DNA from: Nitrobacter vulgaris
GTDB taxonomy: Bacteria > Pseudomonadota > Alphaproteobacteria > Rhizobiales > Xanthobacteraceae
Direction: 5' to 3'
DNA length: 64,000 bases
Assembly: GCF_031453995.1 (NCBI RefSeq)
Contig: NZ_JAVDPZ010000010.1
Coordinates: 62,001 to 126,000 of the forward strand
This document shows, in pieces, positions 24,511-32,267 of the stretch (position 1 is the first letter of the stretch; each line of letters begins with the position of its first letter). The notes beneath the pieces were generated by a model that saw nothing but the letters and a program-made list of their open reading frames with translations, was not told the origin of the DNA and did not search any database. A program made the translations under genes and the position numbers.

Positions 24511-25714
24511 TCCTGAAGATAACGCCGGCTTCCATCGCCGCCCGGCGCAGGATGACGACGTAGAGCATCATCATTACGATGAGGCCAAGGGGGAGACCGC
24601 TCGCGCCGGCAATGGTGCGTGTAAGAAGCGGCATGATCCACGCCAGCGCCAGCAGCGAAAGTTCGTAGGATATGAAACCGTGCGCCAGGCCGTGACGGGC
24701 GAGAAACGCGATCGCAATGCCGAGAACGACGAGATCGTAGTCCAGTACATATGGCGTGACGAGCAGCGATGCGGTGCAGAGTGCGGCGGCTTTCAGATCA
24801 TACGAAGCTCGCGAGCGCCATAGCCACGCAATGCTGATTGCGAGCGCGGCGGCCAGCATTGCCTGAGCTGCATAGGCAAGATGGATTCCGCCGCCCCACA
24901 TCCTGACCGCTGAAAACAGCGATTGGATTTTGTGCCAGCCGGTGGCGCCCTGTTCCAGGATCACCGTTCGCGTAAACGTCGTCGATACCGCGAAGGCGTG
25001 CCAGATTTCGACCCCGGATATCGCGAAGCTGGCGACCGCGAGTGCCGATGCGGTGAGAGCCGCCGCGGCAAAGGTCGTCCAGCGCCCGCCGGCAAGCAAT
25101 GCAATGGGGATCAGCACGCCAAACTGTGGCTTGTAGATCAGCAGACCGATCAGGATGCCTGAAACCCACGGTCGGCGATCGAGTAGCACCAGCGCGCCGC
25201 CGATAAGCGTTGCGGTGAAAAATGCGTTCTGCCCGTGGCCGATATTGATGAAGACGGCCGGAAAAGCCAGCGCCGGCAGCCAGGTCCCGGGACGCCGGAC
25301 GATGGCGCAGACCGTCACGAGGTAGCCGGCCAGACTGGTCACCAGCCATAACAGCAGACCCCAACCGTAAGGAAAGGCGGCGGCGGCCATCGCGATGGCA
25401 AAGAAAAACGGCGGATAATGCCATCCGTAGAAGGGCACCGGCCGGCCGCCGAAGATGGCCTGCTCGGCGGCATGCTGCAGCCCGGGATCGTAGGCGTCAG
25501 GCGCTAACCCCTGCCAAGCCAAGGCGCCAGCGGCGTAGACGTTGGAGAAGTCCGTTCCGATCGGCTGGCCGCGCCGGTCGATGAGCCCGTCCGACGCCGC
25601 GACCCACACAACGATCGCGATGGCGCAGAGAACCAGCAAAATGATGCTGTAGCCCTGCAGACGCTCCGCAGTCAGCCATTGTCCGGTTCGAATCTTTTGC
25701 CAAAAACGGGTCAT
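24488..25714 (-). CDS. GT87 (DUF2029) polyprenol-phosphate-dependent mannosyltransferase-like protein
   Basis: A 408-residue polytopic membrane protein of about ten hydrophobic helices, matching the DUF2029/GT87 family of GT-C glycosyltransferases that use polyprenol-phosphate sugars. The early loop DFSNVYAAGALAW carries the conserved Asp of the family, and YGWHYPPFFFAIAMAAAAFPYG is a typical periplasmic loop/helix junction. A later YKPQFGVLIPIALLAGGRW matches the family's third conserved block. First gene of the pair with the GT2 enzyme. The acceptor glycan is unknown. Confidence 0.82.
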   Translation of the reverse strand: MTRFWQKIRTGQWLTAERLQGYSIILLVLCAIAIVVWVAASDGLIDRRGQPIGTDFSNVYAAGALAWQGLAPDAYDPGLQHAAEQAIFGGRPVPFYGWHYPPFFFAIAMAAAAFPYGWGLLLWLVTSLAGYLVTVCAIVRRPGTWLPALAFPAVFINIGHGQNAFFTATLIGGALVLLDRRPWVSGILIGLLIYKPQFGVLIPIALLAGGRWTTFAAAALTASALAVASFAISGVEIWHAFAVSTTFTRTVILEQGATGWHKIQSLFSAVRMWGGGIHLAYAAQAMLAAALAISIAWLWRSRASYDLKAAALCTASLLVTPYVLDYDLVVLGIAIAFLARHGLAHGFISYELSLLALAWIMPLLTRTIAGASGLPLGLIVMMMLYVVILRRAAMEAGVIFRSDVLAKA

Positions 25715-25904
25715 GTCCCAATCGCCGCGTACGGAGGTCCGGCGGACACTAATCGTTGGTATTTAAGGTTCTCTGAAACCTATCCGATGTGCACCGGTCA
25801 GCATTGTTCTTGCGGTGCAACGTAACGCACACTAATGTGTTAGCGATCCCAATCACTGAAATAGCGTGGAAATGGTGACCGACCACGCTTGCTAGGAGAT
25901 GACG

Positions 25905-27107
25905 ATGTCGTTCCTGTCCGCCGCGCTCGACCGTGTGAAACCGTCCGCGACCATCGCGGTCACGGATAAAGCACGTCGGCTCAAAGCGGAGGGGCGGAAT
26001 GTGATCGGTCTCGGCGCGGGTGAGCCGGATTTCGATACACCGGCCAATATCAAACTTGCCGCGGTTCATGCCATCGAGGCGGGCAAGACCAAGTATACAG
26101 CGGTCGATGGTATCCCCGAACTGAAGCAGGCGATTATCGCCAAGTTTCAACGCGAGAACGAGCTGACCTACAAGCCGAACCAGATCATTGTCGGCACCGG
26201 CGGCAAGCAGGTACTCTACAACGCGCTGATGGCGACCATCAATCCGGGTGATGAGGTCGTCATCCCTGCGCCTTACTGGGTCAGCTATCCCGAAATGGTG
26301 GCGTTGGCGGGAGGCGAGCCCGTGCCCGTGGTTTGCACGGCGGAGTTCGGGTTCAAGTTGCAGCCCCAGGCGCTGGAAAGAGCGATCACGCCGAAGACCA
26401 AGTGGATCATCCTCAATTCGCCATCGAACCCGACCGGCGCGGCCTACACGCGGGCCGAATTGAAGGCGCTGACCGATGTGCTGGTGAAGCACCCGCACGT
26501 CTGGGTGATGACCGACGATATGTACGAGCATCTGATCTACGACGACTTCGAATTCACCACGCCGGCGCAGGTCGAGCCAAAACTGTTCGATCGCACCCTG
26601 ACGGTGAACGGGGTGTCGAAAGCCTACTGCATGACCGGCTGGCGCATCGGCTATGCCGGCGGTCCCGCGCAACTCGTCAAGGCGATGGCAACGATCCAGT
26701 CGCAATCGACATCCAACCCGTCATCCGTCTCGCAATGGGCGGCGGTGGAAGCCCTGAGCGGCCCGCAAGGGTTTATCGAAGCGAATAACAAGATATTCAA
26801 GGAGCGTCGCGACCTCGTGGTGGCGATGCTGAATCAGGCCAAGGGCATTGATTGCCCACGGCCGGAAGGCGCGTTCTACGTCTATCCGTCCTGCGCCGGC
26901 GCCATCGGCAAGACCACGCCGTCGGGCAGGAAGCTCGAGACGGATGAGGATTTTGTCACCGAGTTGCTGGAGGCCGAGGGAGTTGCGGTGGTGCAGGGGT
27001 CCGCGTTCGGCTTAGGACCGGCCTTCCGTATCTCTTATGCGACTAAAACGGCGGATCTCGAAGAGGCCTGCAAGCGCATCCAGCAGTTCTGCGGTAATCT
27101 GCGCTGA
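25905..27107 (+). CDS. aatA: Aspartate aminotransferase (class I, PLP)
   Basis: A 400-residue class I aminotransferase of the alphaproteobacterial aspartate/prephenate type, exchanging amino groups between aspartate and 2-oxoglutarate. LGAGEPDFDTPANIK, ILNSPSNPTGAAY (substrate/PLP Asn) and SKAYCMTGWRIGY, with the PLP-binding Lys, are all intact; GPAFRISYA carries the carboxylate-binding Arg. TAGGAG (25892-25897) lies 7 bases before the ATG at 25905, which I prefer over the ATG at 25899, where there is almost no spacing. Confidence 0.95.
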   Translation: MSFLSAALDRVKPSATIAVTDKARRLKAEGRNVIGLGAGEPDFDTPANIKLAAVHAIEAGKTKYTAVDGIPELKQAIIAKFQRENELTYKPNQIIVGTGGKQVLYNALMATINPGDEVVIPAPYWVSYPEMVALAGGEPVPVVCTAEFGFKLQPQALERAITPKTKWIILNSPSNPTGAAYTRAELKALTDVLVKHPHVWVMTDDMYEHLIYDDFEFTTPAQVEPKLFDRTLTVNGVSKAYCMTGWRIGYAGGPAQLVKAMATIQSQSTSNPSSVSQWAAVEALSGPQGFIEANNKIFKERRDLVVAMLNQAKGIDCPRPEGAFYVYPSCAGAIGKTTPSGRKLETDEDFVTELLEAEGVAVVQGSAFGLGPAFRISYATKTADLEEACKRIQQFCGNLR

Positions 27108-27303
27108 TCGCCTTCGCGGCAGCAATACCTGCCCAACTCTGGAGTGGCTTTGTCCTGATGTTCATTAAGTTTTAGCAACGTGCCGGCATGTTGATGCCGC
27201 AATGTGGCGATTGCCTTGTTTTGGACACGGCGATTCCATCATGTCCCACACCTTTACCGATTCCACGCCTTTCCCCTTTCCCGATTCCAAGCGGAGATTA
27301 TTC

Positions 27304-27861
27304 ATGAACTTCCCGAGACTTCTCGCCGTGGCCGCCGTGACGCTCGTCGCGTCAGTTGCGAGCGCCCATGCTCAATATAATACCGTCCAGGCCGGTGTCC
27401 TCGAATGTGCGGGCGGCCAGAACGTGAGCTATGTCGTTGGTTCGACAACCGAGCTGCAATGCGTCTTCCGCAGCAACAGCGGAGCGCCGCCTGAACCATA
27501 TATCGCGCGCATTCAGCGCTTTGGTCTTGACCTTGGCATCACTCAGCAGACCGGTTTGGCATGGATGGTCCACGCGCCGGGTGGTCGGCTGGGCCGCGGA
27601 GCACTTGCCGGTCACTTCGGCGGGGTCGGCGCTAACGCGACGGTCGGAGTTGGGATCGGCGCGAACCTGCTGGCCGGCGGTTCCAACAATTCGATCTCGC
27701 TGCAGCCGCTGAGCCTGCAGGGCCAGACCGGCCTTAGCGCCGTGGCTGGCATCGTCGATGTTGATCTGCGCCCGGTGGATCTGCGTCCGGCGCCACGCTA
27801 CAGGCGGCATCGGCACCACCATCATCATCATCATCACCACCACCACCACCATCATCACTGA
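27304..27861 (+). CDS. DUF992 exported protein with polyhistidine tail
   Basis: A 185-residue secreted protein. Signal peptide 1-23 (MNFPRLLAVAAVTLVASVAS, cut after AHA). The DUF992 domain (about 27-160) shows VQAGVLECAGGQNVSYVVGS, LQCVFRS with a likely Cys pair, and GLDLGITQQTGLAW. The C-terminus is basic (RPAPRYRRHR) and ends in 15 consecutive His encoded by mixed CAC and CAT codons. DUF992 has no known function; the tail would bind Ni, Zn or Cu in the periplasm. GGAG precedes the ATG by 9 bases. A start at 27241 is possible but lies ahead of the signal peptide. A DUF992 paralogue without the tail follows. Confidence 0.88.
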   Translation: MNFPRLLAVAAVTLVASVASAHAQYNTVQAGVLECAGGQNVSYVVGSTTELQCVFRSNSGAPPEPYIARIQRFGLDLGITQQTGLAWMVHAPGGRLGRGALAGHFGGVGANATVGVGIGANLLAGGSNNSISLQPLSLQGQTGLSAVAGIVDVDLRPVDLRPAPRYRRHRHHHHHHHHHHHHHHH

Positions 27862-27879
27862 TCGGATCGGACGACCATT

Positions 27880-27908
27880 GGGGCCCGCGAAAGCGGGCCT
27901 CACTTTTA
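27880..27908 (+). terminator. Terminator of polyhistidine DUF992 gene
   Basis: Stem GGCCCGC (27882-27888) / GCGGGCC (27893-27899) with a GAAA tetraloop, followed by TCACTTTTAT. It starts about 20 bases past the stop. Confidence 0.8.
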
Positions 27909-28045
27909 TGGCTTATGGTTGAGGCGTTCATGACGGCGGGGCGCGTCTGGTGAGCGGCAGGCAGGTGCGATAAAAAAGCACGTTTCGCAACTCATTAAAG
28001 TGGCCGTTTTTGCATCACACCACCAAATTCATCCGGAGTTTTGCC

Positions 28046-28528
28046 ATGCGGGGTTTTCCAGCTCTGGCGGGCGCGGCGGCGGCGCTGATCGCGTTGTATG
28101 CGGGCGCCGTTGCGCAGCAGCCCCGGCAACCTGTCAAGGTCGGCGTTCTCGAATGCCGCGGCGGAGCGAGCGTTGGGTTTGTCGTCGGCTCCGTTACCCA
28201 TCTTGGCTGCGTGTTTCACGCCGACGGCCTGCCGGAAGACCGTTATGTGGCTACGATCCGCAAGGTTGGGGTCGATCTCGGTATTACCCAGGAATCGGCG
28301 CTGGCCTGGGGCGTTTACGCTCCGGTGGCGCGGCTCGGGCCTGGCGATCTCTCGGGTAACTACGCGGGCGCACAGGGCAGCGCTTCGGTCGGCGTTGGCC
28401 TCGGCGGCAACGTTCTGATCGGCGGCTCCGCCAATTCGATCGCGCTGCAACCGCTCAGCGTGCAGGGTCAGGTCGGCCTCAACGTGGCGGCGGGTCTCGC
28501 TGCGCTGGAATTGCGTCCGGGCCGCTAA
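28046..28528 (+). CDS. DUF992 exported protein, second copy
   Basis: A 160-residue paralogue of the upstream DUF992 protein. Signal peptide 1 to about 23 (MRGFPALAGAAAALIALYAG), then the conserved VGVLECRGGASVGFVVGS, GCVFHADG and GVDLGITQESALAW. The C-terminal LNVAAGLAALELRPGR aligns with the other copy just before its basic and His-rich tail, which this copy lacks. GGAG lies 8 bases before the ATG. A terminator separates the two genes, so each has its own promoter. The pair looks like a tandem duplication with later gain or loss of the tail. Confidence 0.86.
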   Translation: MRGFPALAGAAAALIALYAGAVAQQPRQPVKVGVLECRGGASVGFVVGSVTHLGCVFHADGLPEDRYVATIRKVGVDLGITQESALAWGVYAPVARLGPGDLSGNYAGAQGSASVGVGLGGNVLIGGSANSIALQPLSVQGQVGLNVAAGLAALELRPGR

Positions 28529-28701
28529 CAGGCTTCCGCCGCCGTTCGGCGTTTCGCCCCCATTGAGCCGGGCTGCGCGTTGGCTGAACCGTCGGCGCGG
28601 ATGTCCCGACGTGTTTTCCTGCTTGCCAAATTCCGTCTGCGGGAGGAGCATCGGCTATCGCCGACCCAATCATGGGCCGACTTCCAGACCAGGAGGCGGC
28701 A

Positions 28702-30777
28702 ATGGGACAAGACCTCAGAAGTCCCCAAGGGGGACCTCAAGGCACTCAAACGTCGGGTCCCCGGTGCATTGCGCTGGTGGGCCCGTTCCAGAGCGGTAAA
28801 ACCACACTTCTCGAATCCATCCTTGCCCGAACGGGCGCAATCCCCAAAGCAGGCAGCGTCGATCAGGGAACCAGCGTCGGCGACGCCAGCGACGAAGCTC
28901 GCCAGCACAAAATGGGAGTCGGACTCACTCCAGCTAACACCTGCTTCATGGGCGAAACCTATACTTTTATTGATTGTCCGGGTTCGATCGAATTTGCACA
29001 CGACATGCGCGCTGCAATTCCCGCGGTCGATGCGGCGGTGGTCGTGTGCGAGGCGGACGAGCGCAAGTTGCCGCAGTTGCAGATTATCCTGCGCGAACTG
29101 GAAGATTTGGGCATTCCCCGTTTTCTGTTCCTCAACAAGATCGACAAGGCGAACAAGGGCGTTCGCCAAACCTTGGCAATGTTGCAGCCGGCGTCGCGGA
29201 CTCCGCTGTTGCTACGGCAGATCCCGATCTGGAACGGCGATTTGATCGCCGGATTTGTCGATCTCGCGCTGGAGCGCGCCTTCGTCTACCGCGAGCATAT
29301 GGCTTCCGAAGTTGTCCAACTGGACGTCGGCGATCTCGACCGCGAGAAGGAAGCGCGGTTCTCGATGCTGGAGACACTCGCCGATCACGACGACGCGCTG
29401 ATGGAGCAACTGCTCGAGGATATTGCGCCGCCGCGGGATGCAGTGTTCGACGATCTTGCTCGTGAGCTGCGCGATGGCCAGATTTGCCCTGTATTGCTCG
29501 GCTCGGCTGCGCGCGAGAACGGCGTGTGGCGGTTGATGAAAGCGCTGCGCCACGAAGCGCCTGGCATTAGCGAGACGGCGAAGCGCATGGGCGTGGCTGA
29601 TAGCGAGGAGGCGCTGGCCTACGTGTTCAAGACCATGCACCTCCAGCACGGCGGCAAGCTGTCGCTGGCGCGGGTGCTGACAGGTCGCTTCGACGATGCC
29701 ACGACGGTGCATGCGTCGTCAGGCGAAGCAGGAAAAATCTCCGGCATTCTCGCAGCCACCGGCGCGCAGGAGACCAAGCGCGCATCGGCGTGCGCGGGTG
29801 AGGTGGTGGCGTTGGGCAAGCTCGAGGCCGTCAAGACCGGCGATACGTTAACGACCGCCCGGATCGCGCCACCCTCACTGGTCAGCATCGCGCCGTCCGC
29901 GCCTGTGCTTGCGAGGGCGCTTGCCGCCCGCGACCGCAAGGACGACGTCAAACTCGGACAGGCTCTCATCAAGCTCAACGAGGAAGACCCCTCGCTCGCC
30001 GTCGTTCACAACGCGCAGACTCACGACACCGTGCTGTGGGGACAAGGCGAGATGCATCTACGCGTTGCGCTCGAACGGCTGCACGGTCGCTTCGGGGTCA
30101 ATGTGGATTCGCATCCGCCCGCGATCAGCTATCGGGAAACGATCCGCAAGCCTGTCAGCCAGCGGGGACGCCATAAGAAGCAGTCCGGAGGGCATGGCCA
30201 GTTCGGCGACGTGGTGCTGGAGGTTCAACCCCTGTCACGCGGCGCGGGCTTCGTCTTTATTGACAAGATTGTCGGCGGCGCGGTGCCGCGCAATTATATC
30301 GGCGCAGTCGAGGACGGCGTGGTGGACGGACTCGCCCGCGGTCCCCTTGGCTTTCCGGTGATTGACGTGCAGGTGACGCTGACCGATGGATCCTACCACA
30401 GCGTCGACTCCTCGGATCAGGCGTTCCGCACCGCCGCCCGCATCGGGATAGCCGAAGCCTTGCCGAAATGCCAGCCGGTGCTGCTGGAGCCGATTGATGT
30501 GGTCGAGATTGTTTGCCCGAGCGATGCGACCGCGAAGGTCAACGCTATCCTGTCGGCACGCCGCGGCCAGATTCTTGGTTTCGACAGTCGCGAGAGTTGG
30601 GCCGGCTGGGACTGCGTGCGCGCCACGATGCCGGAAGCCGAGATCGGCGATCTCATCGTCGAACTGAGGTCGGCGACGGCGGGAGCGGGCAGTTTTACCC
30701 GGCAGTTCGATCGCATGGCCGAAGTCACCGGCCGGACCGCCGACCAGATCATCGCCGCGCGTCGGGTGGCGGCTTAG
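28702..30777 (+). CDS. Elongation factor G-like translational GTPase
   Basis: A 691-residue EF-G paralogue. The P-loop is GPFQSGKT (residues 27-34), and the NKID guanine-specificity motif (145-148) is kept. The switch I RGITI motif is replaced (KMGVGLTPA), and switch II reads DCPGS (91-95) where true EF-G has DTPGH, so the catalytic His is missing. Domains II-V follow, with GHGQFGDVVLEVQP and PRNYIGAVEDGV typical of domain IV. AGGAGG precedes the ATG at 28702. It belongs with the EF-G-like (EF-G2 type) group rather than FusA, so its role on the ribosome is probably accessory. Not part of a rpsL-fusA-tuf operon here. Confidence 0.9.
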   Translation: MGQDLRSPQGGPQGTQTSGPRCIALVGPFQSGKTTLLESILARTGAIPKAGSVDQGTSVGDASDEARQHKMGVGLTPANTCFMGETYTFIDCPGSIEFAHDMRAAIPAVDAAVVVCEADERKLPQLQIILRELEDLGIPRFLFLNKIDKANKGVRQTLAMLQPASRTPLLLRQIPIWNGDLIAGFVDLALERAFVYREHMASEVVQLDVGDLDREKEARFSMLETLADHDDALMEQLLEDIAPPRDAVFDDLARELRDGQICPVLLGSAARENGVWRLMKALRHEAPGISETAKRMGVADSEEALAYVFKTMHLQHGGKLSLARVLTGRFDDATTVHASSGEAGKISGILAATGAQETKRASACAGEVVALGKLEAVKTGDTLTTARIAPPSLVSIAPSAPVLARALAARDRKDDVKLGQALIKLNEEDPSLAVVHNAQTHDTVLWGQGEMHLRVALERLHGRFGVNVDSHPPAISYRETIRKPVSQRGRHKKQSGGHGQFGDVVLEVQPLSRGAGFVFIDKIVGGAVPRNYIGAVEDGVVDGLARGPLGFPVIDVQVTLTDGSYHSVDSSDQAFRTAARIGIAEALPKCQPVLLEPIDVVEIVCPSDATAKVNAILSARRGQILGFDSRESWAGWDCVRATMPEAEIGDLIVELRSATAGAGSFTRQFDRMAEVTGRTADQIIAARRVAA

Positions 30778-31003
30778 GGTCGGAGCTGATCCTACGGTTG
30801 GAGGTTCGCCGGGCGTGCGTTGATGCTCCTGACCATGGGCGTCAGCCCGCCGTTGCGGCCGATGCGGACGCCTGCGCTATGAGCCAGATCACGGTCTGCG
30901 GTGCGGCTGCACGGCGACCGCACCGGCGGCATTGACAGGCGCGTCAGCTTGCATGATTTCATCGGGTGCCGCCTGATGGTCGGCGCGTCACACGACGGGA
31001 TGC

Positions 31004-31861
31004 ATGATGACAGCCGGGACAACAGGCCGGGCCGCCTGCCTGATCGGATGGCCCGCGGCGCATTCGCGCTCGCCGCTGATCCATCACTATTGGCTGCGCG
31101 TGCACGGCATAACGGGCGGCTACAGCATTGAAGCGATTCCGCCCGAAGGATTCGCGGAATTCGTCATGCATCTTTCGACGCACGGCTTCGTGGGCGCCAA
31201 TGTCACAATCCCGCACAAGGAGCGGGCGTTGCAATTGACGGAGCCAGACGAGCGCGCGAGAGCTGTCGGCGCAGCCAACACCCTCTATTATGATGGCGCC
31301 ATCCTGCGGTCCACCAATACGGACGTCGAGGGTTTCATCGGCAATCTGGATGCCGTCGCGCCGGGCTGGGATCGCATCGGGGATGCGCTGGTGCTTGGCG
31401 CCGGCGGGTCGTCGCGGGCCGTGGTGTTCGGTCTGATCGAACGCGGGATCAAGCGCATCCATCTCGTCAACCGTACGATGGAAAGGGCGCAAGTGCTTGC
31501 GGATCAATTCGGACCCACGGTTATGCCAGCGGCTTGGAACACGCTTGGCGACGTGCTGCCGCGCACCGGTCTGCTCGTGAATACAACTTCGCTCGGCATG
31601 AACGGGCAGCCGCCACTGGACATCGAGCTGCCGCTGCTGTCGCGGGATGCGGTGGTCGCCGATCTGGTCTATGTTCCTCTGGAAACGCCATTGCTGGCTG
31701 CGGCGAGGGCGCGGGGTCTCAGGACCGCAGACGGTCTCGGGATGCTGCTGCATCAGGCCGTACGCGGATTCGAGCTGTGGTTCGGAGAACGTCCCGTGGT
31801 GACGCAGGATTTACGCGCGCTGGTCGAGGCCGATCTCCGGATCCCTCATCCCGCGACTTGA
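31004..31861 (+). CDS. aroE: Shikimate dehydrogenase
   Basis: A 285-residue shikimate dehydrogenase-family enzyme that reduces 3-dehydroshikimate with NADPH. HSRSPLIHHYWL (Ser pair binding shikimate), NVTIPHKE (catalytic Lys), GAANTLYYDG, NTDVEGF (catalytic Asp), GAGGSSRAV (nucleotide-binding loop) and NRTMERA are intact, and the late LGMLLHQAVRGFELW carries the Gln of the substrate lid. Two adjacent ATGs (31004, 31007) are possible; GACGGGA upstream fits the second better. The family includes quinate and aminoshikimate variants, but the active site looks standard. Confidence 0.9.
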   Translation: MMTAGTTGRAACLIGWPAAHSRSPLIHHYWLRVHGITGGYSIEAIPPEGFAEFVMHLSTHGFVGANVTIPHKERALQLTEPDERARAVGAANTLYYDGAILRSTNTDVEGFIGNLDAVAPGWDRIGDALVLGAGGSSRAVVFGLIERGIKRIHLVNRTMERAQVLADQFGPTVMPAAWNTLGDVLPRTGLLVNTTSLGMNGQPPLDIELPLLSRDAVVADLVYVPLETPLLAAARARGLRTADGLGMLLHQAVRGFELWFGERPVVTQDLRALVEADLRIPHPAT

Positions 31862-31958
31862 GGTTTACGATTGGCCCGGTATTTTCAATTGTTCCATTTT
31901 GCCGCAATCGCCTCTCTTTGTCTTGACCCCCGGGAGCGCTTGATCCAAAGCGAACGTC

Positions 31959-32267
31959 ATGTCCAATCTCGATCCCAGCATCCCTGAAGCTATGGAAACC
32001 ACGCCGCTCGGCCTCGCTCGGCGCGGCTTTCGCGGGCGGGTAACCGCCATTATGGTCGACGGCGACCACCTGGGGGTGTCTGCAATGGAGATCGAGAGGC
32101 GTCTTCTTGAATTTGGCATCGTCGAGGGCGCGTCGGTTCAGATCCTGCATGAAGGGCCGATTGGCCGGGATCCGATAGCGGTTCGGGTTAACGGTACGAC
32201 GATCGCGCTGCGCCGGCGCGAAGCCATGGCGGTCATGGTCGGCGGGCTAGCGAAAACCATCGCATGA
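31959..32267 (+). CDS. feoA: Ferrous iron transport protein A
   Basis: A 102-residue FeoA: small cytosolic SH3-like protein required with FeoB for Fe(II) import. LLEFGIVEGASVQILHEGPIGRDPIAVRV and the C-terminal IALRRREAMAVMVG are the conserved strands. The first 20 residues are variable; an alternative start is the Met at 31992 (METTPLGL). The stop overlaps the feoB ATG by 4 bases (ATGA), giving translational coupling. Confidence 0.93.
   Translation: MSNLDPSIPEAMETTPLGLARRGFRGRVTAIMVDGDHLGVSAMEIERRLLEFGIVEGASVQILHEGPIGRDPIAVRVNGTTIALRRREAMAVMVGGLAKTIA

Noticed and set aside
25749..26705. 318-codon minus-strand frame opposite aatA
   Set aside because: Antisense to a clear aspartate aminotransferase; Arg/His-rich translation with no domain and typical of high-GC shadow frames.
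27814..27861. Polyhistidine stretch as an engineered tag
   Set aside because: Codons are mixed, the tail follows a natural basic region, and a natural terminator and chromosomal neighbours follow; no vector sequence is present.
30792..31022. Minus-strand frame between the EF-G-like gene and aroE
   Set aside because: No conserved features, overlaps the aroE start, no Shine-Dalgarno.
31947..31961. FixK/FNR-like TTGAT near feoA
   Set aside because: Only the left half-site matches; the right half agrees at three of five bases.
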